Positions 37,725 to 50,600 of a DNA stretch of 64,000 bases are shown here, in pieces. Source of the DNA: Gorsachius magnificus (lineage: Eukaryota > Chordata > Aves > Pelecaniformes > Ardeidae). The notes beneath the pieces are model-generated. The model searched no databases and had not been told where the DNA came from. It was given only the letters and a program-made list of their open reading frames with translations. The stretch covers positions 22,815,821 to 22,879,820 of the forward strand of contig CM067081.1 in assembly GCA_034008185.1 (NCBI GenBank). Reading direction: 5' to 3'. The position numbers and the translations under genes were made by a program. Every line of letters starts with the position of its first letter. Position 1 is the stretch's first letter.

Positions 37725-38284
37725 ACGAAGCCTGTTTAATGTTCTTAATGTATTGGTAGATTATGAAGGCAGATGATGTTGATGGAATAAAATATACCAA
37801 TGGTTTTGGGCTCCACGATATAGGAAGGATACCAAAATATCAGAGCATGTCCAAAGGAGGGCAACAAAGATCCAAAGGACTAGAGGGCATGGCGTATGAG
37901 GAGCAGCTGAAGATAGTAGGTTTGTTCAGCTTGGAGAAGAGGTTACTGAGGGGTGACCTCATCGCTGTCTACAAGTTCCTCATGGTGGGGAGCGGAAAGG
38001 GAGGTGCTGATTTCTGGTCTCCAGTGTCCAGTGATGACGGGGCACAAGGGCTTGATATAAAGCTGCATCGGGGGAAGATCAGCTTGTATATTAGGAAGAA
38101 GCTCTTCACTGAGAGGGTGGTCAAGCACTGGAACGAGCTCTGCAGGGAAGTGGTTGTGGCCCTAAGCCAGTGTTTGGACGATGGTCTTGGGTATCTGTTT
38201 TAACTTCTAGGCTGCCCTGTGTGGAGTCAGGAGTTGGACTTGTTGATCCTCACGAGTCCCTTCCAACTCAGCATGTTCTATCAC
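37720..38284 (+). repeat. CR1-derived copy B, near-duplicate of copy A
   Basis: The open frame at 37763-38203 (146 codons) matches that of copy A with about 11 substitutions and one five-codon deletion ('SGFKK'). The match also covers the leading 50 or so bases before the frame, which are not recognisable CR1. The 3' end has the CR1-type 'ggagttggacttgttgatcc' tail but a poor terminal octamer. Same strand as copy A, 24.4 kb away. No polymerase motifs remain. Confidence 0.85.
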
Positions 38285-39946
38285 TAGACGTAAAGCCTCT
38301 TGCTATGACAATATTGGTGCCATTTCTTATAGATCCTTTGGGTCTAGTCACCACATTTTAGGTAGTCACTTGTGCTTAGCTTGCTTTTCACATATGCAAC
38401 TAAACTTTGTAACTGGTCTTTTGAATGCCTGTGTCCTGTTTCAGTATGAAATGGGAGGTTAGCTTGAATTGCTGTTTGGGGTGGTTTCTTTTTTCTTTGT
38501 GCTGAAGCAGATTGAGTGCTCTTACTACCATTTGCCTGGTGTCAGCAATAAGGGCAGTAATTCCATAAACTGCTTTGACTTTCTGCTCGCTTCCAAGCTG
38601 ATTCTAGCCCTGGAAACAGCTCAGCCAGGAGCAGTGGCTATAATAGCAGAAATGCTGAAACGGGGAATGGGAAAAGGAATCCATTTAATTAAATCAAGGA
38701 GCGGTTGGCTTATAGCTGTCTTAAAAAGCACAACTTCAAGTGGAGTGGATCCTAAGGCAATACTGGGTTTTGCTTCTGAGAAGGAAACATAGCCCATCTT
38801 GTGGTTGAAGCATTTGTTGCTAAGTATTGGTGTCATCTAGGTCCAATTTCCAATCCTTCTACGGGCCTCATGTGCCGGCCGGTGTCATCAAGTAGCTTTG
38901 TGCCTCTCAACTGTATAATTGAGATGCTGCTTCTTGCCTTTGTCAAGGTTGGAGAGTAAATTTAATGTCTAGGTGTACAGATACTGTAGTAACACAAGTA
39001 TTATGCAACCTTACTCTAATAGGCTTTCTGATGCTATTTTGCAGTTGTAACCTTGCTAGGCTTAGGCAGTCTGTGCCCCCTTCAGTGGGTTTTAGTTGGC
39101 TGTATTGCCAGAAATCTGGTACGTGGTTGACTGCCAGCTAGTGGGGCAGATGAGATCCTTCCCCAAGTGTTGGGTGACTGAGTGCACAACAGGGAAGAAG
39201 AGGGTAGGCAAAGCTCTGACTCTGGTGCATAGAGCGTGTTTATTCCCTCCTTTCCCATGGAACCTTCATTTGTAAATATTGGAGTGATCCATAATTTAAA
39301 AAATACTGTGTGACAAGTTTTCAGCCTCAAGATGATTGAGTTTTTTTCAATTGGTATTTGCCTCTTTTCCTTCTCCTTGTCCTTATAAAATTAAAACAAA
39401 ATAGAACTGTTCTTTTTCAATCTTTAAACAGTGAATTAAAACACACCGAGACAACAGGCGTTTTAGGGCGCGTTATGCTATCAATTTAGTTTGGATCCAG
39501 GAGTATGTTTATGATGCAGATTCCTCAGTTGTGGAGTGTATGATCACTTTTCTAATGAGTTTAAAACCAAAAGGTGCTCTCTAGGAGCATACCTGACAGT
39601 GTCCAGCATCTAATAGGCCATAAGACCAGGTGAGAGCTAGTTTGGAACAAATATCCCTGCTTCCCTACCAAAAAAAATGTATACGAGACAGACACAGGCT
39701 CATCAGCACCAACTATTCTGCTCTGCAGGTATCTCTGCTCCTACTGTACCACACAACTTGCTAATATAGTCTTTAACCTTAATTACTGTTCCTACTGCCT
39801 TTTGAAGTCTTTGAACATCCCCGGACATCCACAAGTAGAAAACCACTGATGGATGGTGCTGCTCTTTCTTGTGGACTCCATGCATTTTGTTCAGTTCTGC
39901 TTTTATTATACTATGTAATACTGTTACACTGTTTTTCCTCCCAACT

Positions 39947-39980
39947 CACCCACACTTGGCATTCACCCACACTTGGCATT
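39947..39980. repeat. Tandem 17-bp duplication
   Basis: CACCCACACTTGGCATT is repeated twice, head to tail and without a spacer. Simple slippage duplication. Confidence 0.9.
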
Positions 39981-40657
39981 GACTGAAAGAGGAGAATTAC
40001 AGAGCAAGCTGTAAATCAATATGATACTTCCAAATGTTCAATGTTAGGTTCTGAAATTTCATAGACTCTTAAGAAGCTATATTTATGTTTTCAAGAAATA
40101 CATACATATGTCTTGAAGAAAGACAGAAAGACTCATGTTTACAAAAGGTTCTGCAAAGGATATTTAAATTCACTGATTTGATATGCTGGAAGAAAGCAGA
40201 CTTTAAATATTATTTAGTATTCTCATTGGTAACCTCTGCATCCCCAGTAATCTTAGCTAAGATTTGGTGATTTTAGCTGGGGAAAAAAAGTTGCTTAAGC
40301 CTCTTCTTAGTGATTGATTATACATGGTAAGAATGCTTTTTTCCCCTTGAAGCTGGTTTCTGGAGCACTTCTACACTGCCAGCTCCATGGAGATCTGTTG
40401 ATACAATGCCAGATTTCATGGAATACAGCTTTTCAGCCTTCAAGTCTTGAAAGGGGATTTTTAGGGAAGACTAACTGCTGTATTTGGTCTGAGACTCACT
40501 ATGGTTTTATAGTAGCTTATTTGTCTCATAATGGGAGATACTGTATTTCTAACGGGGAAATCTCTTTAATGCTGCAAATAAGGTTTTGTAAGCCAACATT
40601 ACTCTATCAAAACATGTTACTTTTACTAATGCCTGACATTCATTCTAGGCTTTATTT

Positions 40658-40746
40658 AAAAAAAAAAAAACAATCAAAAAAAACCCAACAAACAAACCAC
40701 CACCCACCCTCTCCCAAAAAAACCCTAAACCCCAAACAAAACAAAT
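40658..40746 (+). repeat. A/C-rich low-complexity tract
   Basis: About 90 bases are almost entirely A and C, starting with a 13-base A run and moving into CCCAACAAACAAACC-type sequence. The end of a 144-codon open frame runs through it, reading lysine, threonine, asparagine and proline. That frame is not a credible gene. Confidence 0.85.
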
Positions 40747-43700
40747 GAAAAAACTGAGACAAGGATTATACATTGAATTATTAGGAAGTTAATGGTGGGC
40801 AGAACTTTGACATCTGAATTTGGAATACTAGTAAAAGGGAGGATCTGTCACAAAAGAGCCAAACCACCAAGGAGAAGTAATGTTTTATATTTGGGGAGGT
40901 GTGGCTGTTTCCAATCTTGATGTGCTTCATATATCAGTAAAATATTAGATATATCAAGTGTATTCAGATTTATTTTTTTACTGCAATTTTATTTCTCTTG
41001 GTATTCTGTTCCTGGTGAAAGGTATAAATGGGTATCTGTCAATGTAATTTAATTTTTAAAAATGTCTTCAGTATTATACCCAGGAAAAGGGGTATGATCT
41101 ACCTTGATTTCTGCTGGACCCTGTGTTACTTGCTTCCAATTCAATTGTAGGGGTATATGGAGCTCCTGTACTACTTATAACTGGATGTTCTGCTGTGCCA
41201 TCTGTAACTATTACTGTTTTATTTTATGAACTGGAAAATTATGAACTGCTAATTTCTTGTGCATCAAACATGAATGGTTTCTGTGATTAACTTGAAGACG
41301 GTAACCATGTGGAAGAGAGAGAGGAAGGTTACCTGATAGAGAGAAATTGCATTAGCGTTCAAGTTACTGAACACTGGCGGTGGGAAGGAGATGAAAAGCA
41401 TCCCCACTCTTGGCAAACCTGTAATCAGAGCTGAGCCCTCCTTAGGCACCAAAGTGAAATAACCAGAGCACACAAAGCTACAGAACACCTGGCTTCATTA
41501 ATGGTGGAGCTTAATAAAGCTACTTGTGCTTTGTGGTGGTTTTTTGGTGTTTGGTTTTGTTTTTTGCTACTGTCTTGAGTATTGCACTCTATCACTCGTA
41601 GTATCTATCTTGATCTATGCACCAGTCTTCGATTGCCTGGCACTTTGTGATATGCTATGCTGTAGCACGGTAGCCACCAGAAGATGGACGTCACGGGAAC
41701 AGATGGCTCACTTGGCTCATGATGAAAATAGTGGGGAATTAGGAATTTTTATGTTGATTCACTTACTCAGCTGTTGGATTCAGACACAAAATATTTTGTT
41801 CAGTTTTTCTTAAAATGCACCCAAAATAAATCTGTGTTTTTTTCCCTGTGTAGACTAGCTGCCACTTCCAGGTTTCTGATATATAGGGAAAGTGCAGTGT
41901 TGGTGGTAGCTTCATAATCAGGACAAGTGGGGAAATCCCGAGTTTTCCTGCAGAAATTCTATGGCAGGGGTGGGTTGGAATCTCCACCTTGAAGAATTTT
42001 AGGAATGTTGATTTATTCTGTAGTAATTTAAATCTTCATGGGCTGTCTGCGTGCTGGGAACACAAGCCAGGAAATTTCTGCTACTGTCTCCAAGAAGCTG
42101 TTTTTTCAGGAGGACACTGAAGTTGCGCTTGAGTGCAAGGTATTTTGGAGATCGTGACACACTTTGGTAGCCTGATAAAGCATCTTGGCCGTTGTTTCCA
42201 AGTGGGAAGGTTGATCATGCCTGGTGAGAATGGGGAGTGGAAGAGGCACATTAGGAGTCGAGGCAGACAAAGATTAATGCTGAACTGTCATGGTACAAAG
42301 TGTTCGTTCTTTTACAGTTTGACCTAATTTAATGCTCTCTTCCATCACCACAGTGTGTCATATGTATAAAAAATGTGTCTATATTTCTGTGTCTGTGTAT
42401 ATATCAAATGTATATGTATACAAACTGTGTAATTGTGTATGTATGCAGTAGGGTTTTTTGGAGGGTTTTTGGTATGGAAAAGAACTATAACAAAACACTT
42501 CCTTATGACATTTTGGATTAACCGAACTATGAGAAAACTTAACACTTCCCTGTGACATTTCATATCAACGACTGTGGGGAAAAAGAGTTTTAAGAACAGG
42601 GTTTTTTTCTGAAAAATGCTGTTCTCAAAGGATTTTAATGGTAAATTCGCTGATAAGGGAAATGAGGAACGCTCTGTATTGCCATTAAATTGATATTACT
42701 TGGATGAAGTATCCACACTTTTGTACTTTTCCCTCCAATTTAGGGTTAATTTGAGTTCTGAAAAACAAATTACTGAATTTGCTTCTGGTTTAGCTGGGGG
42801 TCATTTGAGGATCTGAACGGCATGTTCTCACTGCAGGCGGGCTCCTGAGGCCTTACCAGGCTGCCGTTGTCACATGGGCTGTGACCCAGACGGTTATTTT
42901 GAGCACTTTAAATCCAGTAAGGCTCTGTTAAATGGGATCAATGTAAGTCAGCAAGGCCTAGCTGCAACTTACGTTTTCTTTAATTAAGGCATTTGCTGCT
43001 GATAACACTTTTTCTGAAGGAGGAAGGCTGGGACAAATGCATTCAAAATGGTCTCCAAGAGCTGTTTGTGCATTATTGTAACCTAAATGTTAAGAAAAGG
43101 CTTGTTTATAGTCGCAGGCTTTTAATGTTACAAGTTGCTCCAGAATCAAGTTGTCTAAAGTAGTGTAAAATATCATGCAGTAGTGATTCTTGTGTTACAG
43201 AATTATTCTATTTCTGTAATGTAGATAAAACGTGACTTTCCATAACTCAAACTAAACTATTCGAAGAGTGTGTATTAGATATCCAAAACATATTTAAAGT
43301 AAGCACTCTTAAGATGTGTTAAGGCTGTCATTCAAGAGACAGAATTACACTTAAAATAGTCTCTCAGTAATTCACAGTAAACTGGGGAATGAAAAGCTAT
43401 TCTCTGCCCTCTTAATTTGTCAGGTGGATGAAGAAGGAATTTGAGTTTGTAATGATGTTTTTTTGGACTGCCGTCCAAAAAGATCCTGGAATAGGCTGGT
43501 GGTAAACAAGAAGGAAGCTTCCTTTAGGTGGAAGTGTCCCAGTGTGGTTGATTGTTAGCTAAGTAATGGTATTTATTAAAAAGTAGTTCTCTTGGTTTTG
43601 TCATTTTAAAATTTTATTGCCCTGTGGTGTTACTATGCTAGAAGAAATAAGAGGTACTACACAGGTGGGACTCGCTAGAGCTGGAAGTACACAGCAAGGT

Positions 43701-46388
43701 GTTTGAAGCATGATTTAAGGCTAGGTTTATCTTAACTATTTCATGGGAATACTTCACCTAGTTGTTGGAGTGGCCTGTAGGCATTTTCCTCAGATACCTG
43801 GGCTGCTGAGTTTGGCTATGGAGAGTGAGAACTGTGTGGCTCTGCCTACACAACCAACTCTGTACTCAAATCTGATAAGATCTAAGCCTGATGACATCTG
43901 GAAACATTTTGACCTGCTAGTGGAGGACTGTTCCTGACCTAATTAGCTTGGTGTTGTAACTAGCGCTCTGCTGCTCTGTGACTTTGCTCCTTTTGACCTC
44001 ATCCAGTTCATACTCCTTACTGAATGTTACTGTTTAGGGTCCTGAAGGTTAAAACAAAATTAGATTTTACAGGATGCCATTTTTCCAATCAGTGTTTCAG
44101 TAATTCTAAATTTTCATACATGTAATCATTGGTGATTCAGAGTAGAAAGAGCTGAATAATTCAGCAGCCGTGTGGTTCGCACATGTCAAGATGATACAAG
44201 GGGGGGGATGATCAATCTAAGTCTTTCTTCCTGTGCTGTGGGACAAAGTGCTGCTTCCTTTGCTTTCTTAATTCCACACTGATTTCCTTCTTGTTCTGGC
44301 TGAGTGCTTCTTTTCAAGAGATGGTATTTTTTAAAGGGTGAATGCTATTTGAGAGGTAGACTGTATACTGCAGTAAGATATTTATCTTTTTACATCTTTA
44401 AAAACCAAAAAGCTACCACTATATGTATATGCATAAGGAAAATATCTTTGAGTAGTTGTGCAAAACTGTTCAAATAGAATTTAAACAAGCTCCAACAAAT
44501 GCATAGTGTGTATCTTTACAGAAAAGACAAACAAAACTAAAGGGAAACGAATGGTGGCTCAGTTCTGTTTGCTTGAATAGGAGAAGAGACGATAATAAAT
44601 TCTTGGAGTATAATACAGGTTTCAAGAAAGGTCATAGGAAAGAAAAATGTGTTTTCAGTGCAGCATAGGTATTGCTTATTGAAACAAGTCCACTCTTCAG
44701 ACAGCAGAAATGAAGCAAATGCTCTTATGTGACTTGAAAAGACATTTTTTTCTTTCTCATGTACATGCATAACATTTACACTATGTTTGGTGTTAGCCTA
44801 GTAGTATTAGGTTGAAATAGTAAAATTGATTGTGGTAGTAAGGTTGGGGTTTAACGTATAAAGGCAGTGGAACAGATGTTCAGAGCAGTATGGAATATTC
44901 CTTCTTTCCCATCCCACTATCCCTTTCACACCGAGCCATCTGGAAGGGACTATGAACAGGGTGAGCAGCCATCACGCTAAGAACAAGATTAACGTGTCGG
45001 CATCTTTTGTTGGTGCTTTAAACTGGTCACTGTTCGTTCAGCAGAAAGCAGCAATGTAAGTTGTCATCATTACATGTGTGGTTACGTTATCCACGTGGAT
45101 ATGAAGAGAGAAGAGAAAAATGTGATTTATATAGAACAAGAATAAATTTAATGGTGGTCAGTCTGGACTTGGACCCGCATTGGCACAAATCAACTTTTTT
45201 TTTCCCATTCAGCATGCTATATCAATGTGATTAGTCCCCTTTTACCCTTAAGCACAGCATCAGGTAATATCATTCTGTTAAACCAGACCTAAATTTTTTT
45301 ATTTAGGTTCTGTATACATTTTTCCAGAGTTTTTCAGTCCATGCTGTTCATGTACTTTTTTATTTTTTTGCCCTGATTGTTTTTTTTTACAGCAGCAAGT
45401 ATACCACACATATGGATGTCTTCTAGTTTAATAATTTGGCTTTCTTTAGTACCCTTTAGCTTTATTTCCTTTGAGAGAAAGTGTGTTTTGGCTTAATGAA
45501 CAAAATTTTGCTTAGAGAAAGGACAGTTTATGATCTAGAAATGAGAGACTTGTCATGTGTGAAGGTGTCCTGGGTCTCCTGTATTCTGATACAGGATGAG
45601 TAGAAAAGGGTGGCTGGATCCGATGGTGGCAGAGTGATTGGATTCAATACAGCAAGCTATTGTATTGTGCAATCTGTGAACTTGTATTAGATTTCAGGTA
45701 AGCAAATCTGTTCTTAAATAGGTATCTTAGTAACATTAAGTGTGCCAAGGAAGATTAAAATGTGTTAGTGAAGGAGAAATCTTACTTAAAAGCTTAACAA
45801 ATAGCTTCAGTGGGATCACAGTGGTTTTGTTCCATTGTTTTGTGTTTCTTCAATTAAAAGAATTTCATGGGAATAGAAATCTGACAAAAGAATGGGAATC
45901 TGACATTAGATTCAAGAAGGCTACTTGAGAATGAGATGCTTAAGGCCTGAAACTACTACTGCTGTAGTGTGGTAAGCTATTCTAAGTGAGAAGGTGAATC
46001 AGAAGAAGGTGACACAACCAAAGAAAGATGTCAGTGTTTACTGGAAAGATAAGCATGAGAAAGAAGGGAGGTTAAAATTAGCTGAGGGATATTCATAGAT
46101 ATTCTGGGTAAAGTTTATCCTGTGAAGAAATAGAGTGATTAAATAAATATTAGTGTTTTTAAAAAGTACTTCAATATGAAAAATACAGTATGTATATATT
46201 TTCCTGTATTTTTATAAAAGTTGTAAGGCATCTTTAGAAAGTATAAAGATTTAAGTGACAGAGGGGTAAAAATCCAAACTAATTTACTGGCAAAGTTTTT
46301 TGCATATTGGACAGTGTGACAGCATGCTGTGAATATAAATTGCAAAATCCATTAATTTGGATTATGAGAACTTAATACAGGAAAAAGT

Positions 46389-46424
46389 GTATTCCATAGA
46401 TATGCTCTGTATTCCATAGATATG
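46389..46424. repeat. 20-bp period duplication
   Basis: GTATTCCATAGATATG occurs at 46389-46404 and 46409-46424. Local slippage duplication. Confidence 0.85.
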
Positions 46425-47589
46425 TGTTAGTTGGGCCTGAAAAGAATTACAGTTGTATACCCAGAAATGGAGAAAAAACATTGCAGTAACTTCAGTTAGA
46501 CTAGTGACTGTACAGTTGCTTCATTAGCAGAGAGCAAGAAATATCTTTATTTCTTCCTTTAACAATGGTGAAGCCATTTAATTGCATGACATGCATATAA
46601 TCTTTTATTTTGGAGCAGAAGGTGAAACTTTATCATAATCTGTCTGTACTTCATAATGATAAGATTTTTATTTCTTTAGAAACTGATGGGGAAAAGTACT
46701 GTGATGGAGGAAAAGTTAGTGTTGCGATTGTAGTTTTGGAATATTTAATTTCTATTGGGAAGAAAAAAAAAAATCAAAGCAAAAATGTTAAACTGGTCCC
46801 TCAGTCTTGTTCATTGAGGCATGCTTATTAGGTGGTGAACTGTAGAACCAAGCACGTAAGTGGAAGTTGGTGCAGCCTCTGAACACTGTTATGGCTTGGC
46901 AGATGCGCAAATATCTTCCTGAACCACGGTAAACAGGTAATGCAAAGATGGGGTTGTAGAACAAAGGCAAAAAAACCTCCAAAACATCCAGCAAGCTTTT
47001 GAAAAAATGACGGATTTCTTACTTGTCTTCATAGTTGTTGATAGCATTTTAAAGCCTCTTTTATATTACAGTCTACACTTTCATGGAAAAAATAGCTACT
47101 TAATTTCAGGTTAAATTATTCTCAGGACTGTTCTTTCCTGCATTAGTGAATGTTGTCTTGCATATGCTTGTTTAGAGTTAATGTTAGTGTGAAATTCTGA
47201 TGAGAACTAAATTTAAGGTAATTGTAAATGTAAATGTTCAGTGCTGTGGAGATCTGCTTACTTTTTTCTCTACTGACTTTTTAATGAGAGGAAATTTCTG
47301 AATTAATACATTCACCTTTTAATGGTTCTGTAAACTTCTTGTGTTGCAGGCCCATAGTGTTAGCAAAGGTAACTACCGACTCAGAATTTTTGTTCTGCTT
47401 ATGGGGTTTTTGGAGATGTGGGGGGTTGGCTAGGGAAACGTAGGTCCATAAAATATATTTAGGTTGTAAATAAACAAAAAGAAGCGCTACCCCCTCCCCT
47501 GTTGTCCTTTCTTTTGTCATTGCTTAATGTCTTGATTTCCTTCATAATGTCACTGGACCATAAAATCTGCCCTGAAGAGATCGGCACAG

Positions 47590-47667
47590 ACAAAAACCCA
47601 GCCAAATAAAATAAAATACTAAAAAAACCCACCAAACCAAAAAAAACCCCAACCAAACTCACCCTCC
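47590..47667 (+). repeat. A/C-rich low-complexity tract
   Basis: AAACCC/CCAAACC-type sequence with few other bases, in the same orientation as the rest of this series. Confidence 0.8.
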
Positions 47668-50600
47668 AAGTTGGTAAACCTTCAGAAATAGCTCATTGCA
47701 ACAGACATTAAAATAAGAGCTCAAACAGAATTGCTTTAGGGATTTCTGTGCCCATTTCATCATTGCTAACCCTTGAGGTGGTATGATGAGAGGAAGATCA
47801 GAAGTGGTGGTCGGATGCTGAGAAGAAAAAACCTGTTTTCTTTCCAGCCTTCACTGTCTTGCCTCTCACATAGATCTGGCACTCAAGAGGAAGTTCTGTG
47901 GAAATGGCATTGATAGAGTTGGCTATATATTAAATTTTAGCTGTTCTTTTGAGGTGGACATTTTCTAGGCATTTCACTTTACATGTATTGTCTTGTTGAA
48001 AGATGTGGTTTGCTGTGGATAAGAAAAGAATTGTTCTTGATTTTTAGTTACCCATAAGGAACAGAGTTCTGTTAGACTTTGTGCACACTTCTAACAAATA
48101 TCTGCCCTTGCTTCAGCAAACTCAGTGTCAAAATCAAGAGAGTTGCATTAAAAATTAGGGGAAGCATGAAAAAAATGCATATTGACTAATAAATACACTT
48201 GGTCCCTTAGATTGGCATAGCTCTATTAGAAGTAAAGTCCTTATTGCAATTATGCTTTAAGTACTATTTAGTAAAACTTTATTTTGTTTTGTTATTTGTT
48301 CCACAGTAACGTGGCTGAGAGAGGAATTGCATACTCGATAGAACTAGAATAACTAGAAGATGCTATTAAAAATTAGTCTTGTTTAGATGCTTTTGATAAA
48401 TATTAAATAATTCTGGGGCACTGGAGCAGTGTTATGCAGTAACTGATGGCTAAATATTTTATATTCTTTTGCTGTATACAAAATGTTGATTCAAACTCTG
48501 GTTAGAATGAAGCCAGTTATAAAACAACCAAACTTTAAAAAGTATAGATGAATGACATCAGATGCATCGTGAACTTAAACCAACGATTTCCAGATTATAA
48601 GCTAGTTCCAGTTTGTTTTTTAACTTGTCATTGCTGATAAAGAAGTAAATGACATTTCACAGATGGTAAGGAGGAAAGGTTCACAAACATTGGCTTCCCA
48701 GTCATTAAAGACAAGGGAAAAACAGAAAGGGATGTGCATTAAGGGCATGTGCATTCCTTTTCTTCCCTTGAGATAGGAGGGATAGCAGTGTCTGCTACCC
48801 ATGTAGCCCTTTCTTTGTGGCTTGTAGGGAAGGATGAGGGGACTTTGGAGGACGGGGAGATCTGTGACAATGGTGACTCAGTGGAAAAAAAGGGGGATGG
48901 AGAACATCTCCAAAACTAGCATTTGGGGTCTTTCATCTTCCTGCTTTCCCTTCTCTTCCTGTTTAACACATACATAAATTTTGAAGGTGGAGCGATAGCA
49001 GACTATCTAGAATTATGAACTTGAATAGGAAAATGGGCAATATTACCAAACTGTGTGCCATTCAGAGGTGGAAATTTAGCATGTTGAAGTGAGTGTTAGG
49101 ACATCAGGTGTGGGAAAACTAAACTGTCTGCAAACTTCTGAAATACTGAAAAGCCCTAGGCATGGAGACAGTGTGATTAGGAGGTAGTAGCGAGGCTTGA
49201 TTGCGGGGCTAGAGGTGAGGAAATGGACAGTATTTCTCTGGTGTTGATGAGGTAAAATTCAGGTCTAGGTTTAGACACCTGAATTTAGGTGGGTGCATAG
49301 CAGAGCTAATAAATGAGGTATTTGAGTTCACCGTATCATTCTTGTATCTATCAGTAGATGCAGTGATTTAGTTGCTTTCTAGGCTTCTGCTGAGCTCTCA
49401 AGAGGGGCACAGGCACTGAGCTCATATATATGTAGTCATACAAATTTAAGTGCTTGATTTTGAATGGAAACCCATCCAGTACATTGCTTAGGACAAACTG
49501 CATATTCAATCCATCTCTTGTTTTTCTTCTCTGTAGAAGGAGAATTATGGTAATTTCTCTCTTTTTATAGAGTTCTGTGAGATTCATCAATGAAAAGCTC
49601 TAAAGCTCCCTGAAAATAATAGAATATATTCAGGGAGAATGTAGGATGGATGCATGGAAAGCTCTTTTGCATGGTAAAAATTATCAGCTTTGTTATATTT
49701 TACCAGAGGATATAAGAAGAAACCTCTTAAGAGTTAAAAAAAAGACAGGATTGAACTATGTCTTTGAGAAAATGTAACAAACATTGACTAGTAAGAGGGG
49801 CTATATATTGTATGTATTGGCATTAGTTTTGTGATATTAGTGAATATATAAAGAACTCTAATGTTAAGTAACCATGAAATTCAGCTACATATTTTTAGCA
49901 CTAGTGTAAATTACAGTGCCTTTTTGGGGATGTGAAAGGGCAAAAGGCAGGTTTGGGGAACAGCTGTTGCGTTGAGTTTTTGCCAGTTGCTCAAATACTT
50001 GAGAACCCAGCTTGTCTTTTATAATTGCCATGCTCTGCTGTTGTTTGGGAAGATTGTACATTGTGTTTGTTGTCTTTCATGTTTGTTACTGTACATCTGC
50101 TTTCTACTTGATTTTTTTTTTTTAAATCTGACTTGCCAAGTCAATGTCAAACTTCTTACATGCAATTTAACAGCTGTTAGCCAGAGGAAGGTGGTCCGAG
50201 CTGACCTGGAGCTGTAGTCCCACAACTGCAGGGAGAGCGTAGAAGGAAGAGCAGAAATGCTTGTTATCTCTTTCTGTACTCTGCTTGCCCCTGCAGCAGT
50301 AACTGCTGGATAAGTGCCTTCTAGTTTTAAAACAAAAGGTGGTTATGCAAGTTGTTGGGAGGAGAAAAACAAAAAAAGAAAAAGGGACGTGAGAATACAG
50401 AGGGAAGCACACCTAATGTGAATTTTTAATGGGCTGATCTAAGCTAATTCAAGCTTCTGATGTCCTGCCCTTTCAGAATGTGCATGGAAATCGAGTTAGG
50501 TTAGCTGTGCAGAAGCTGATGCCCGCAGGGTTTGGAGAGCAGTGCCTGTTTGTGCTCCAGTCAGAGTTCAGTCCAGCCAGATGTTGCGTCCGATCCATGT

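Noticed and set aside
40314..40748. 144-codon open frame
   Set aside because: Ends in a low-complexity A/C tract and has no family similarity.
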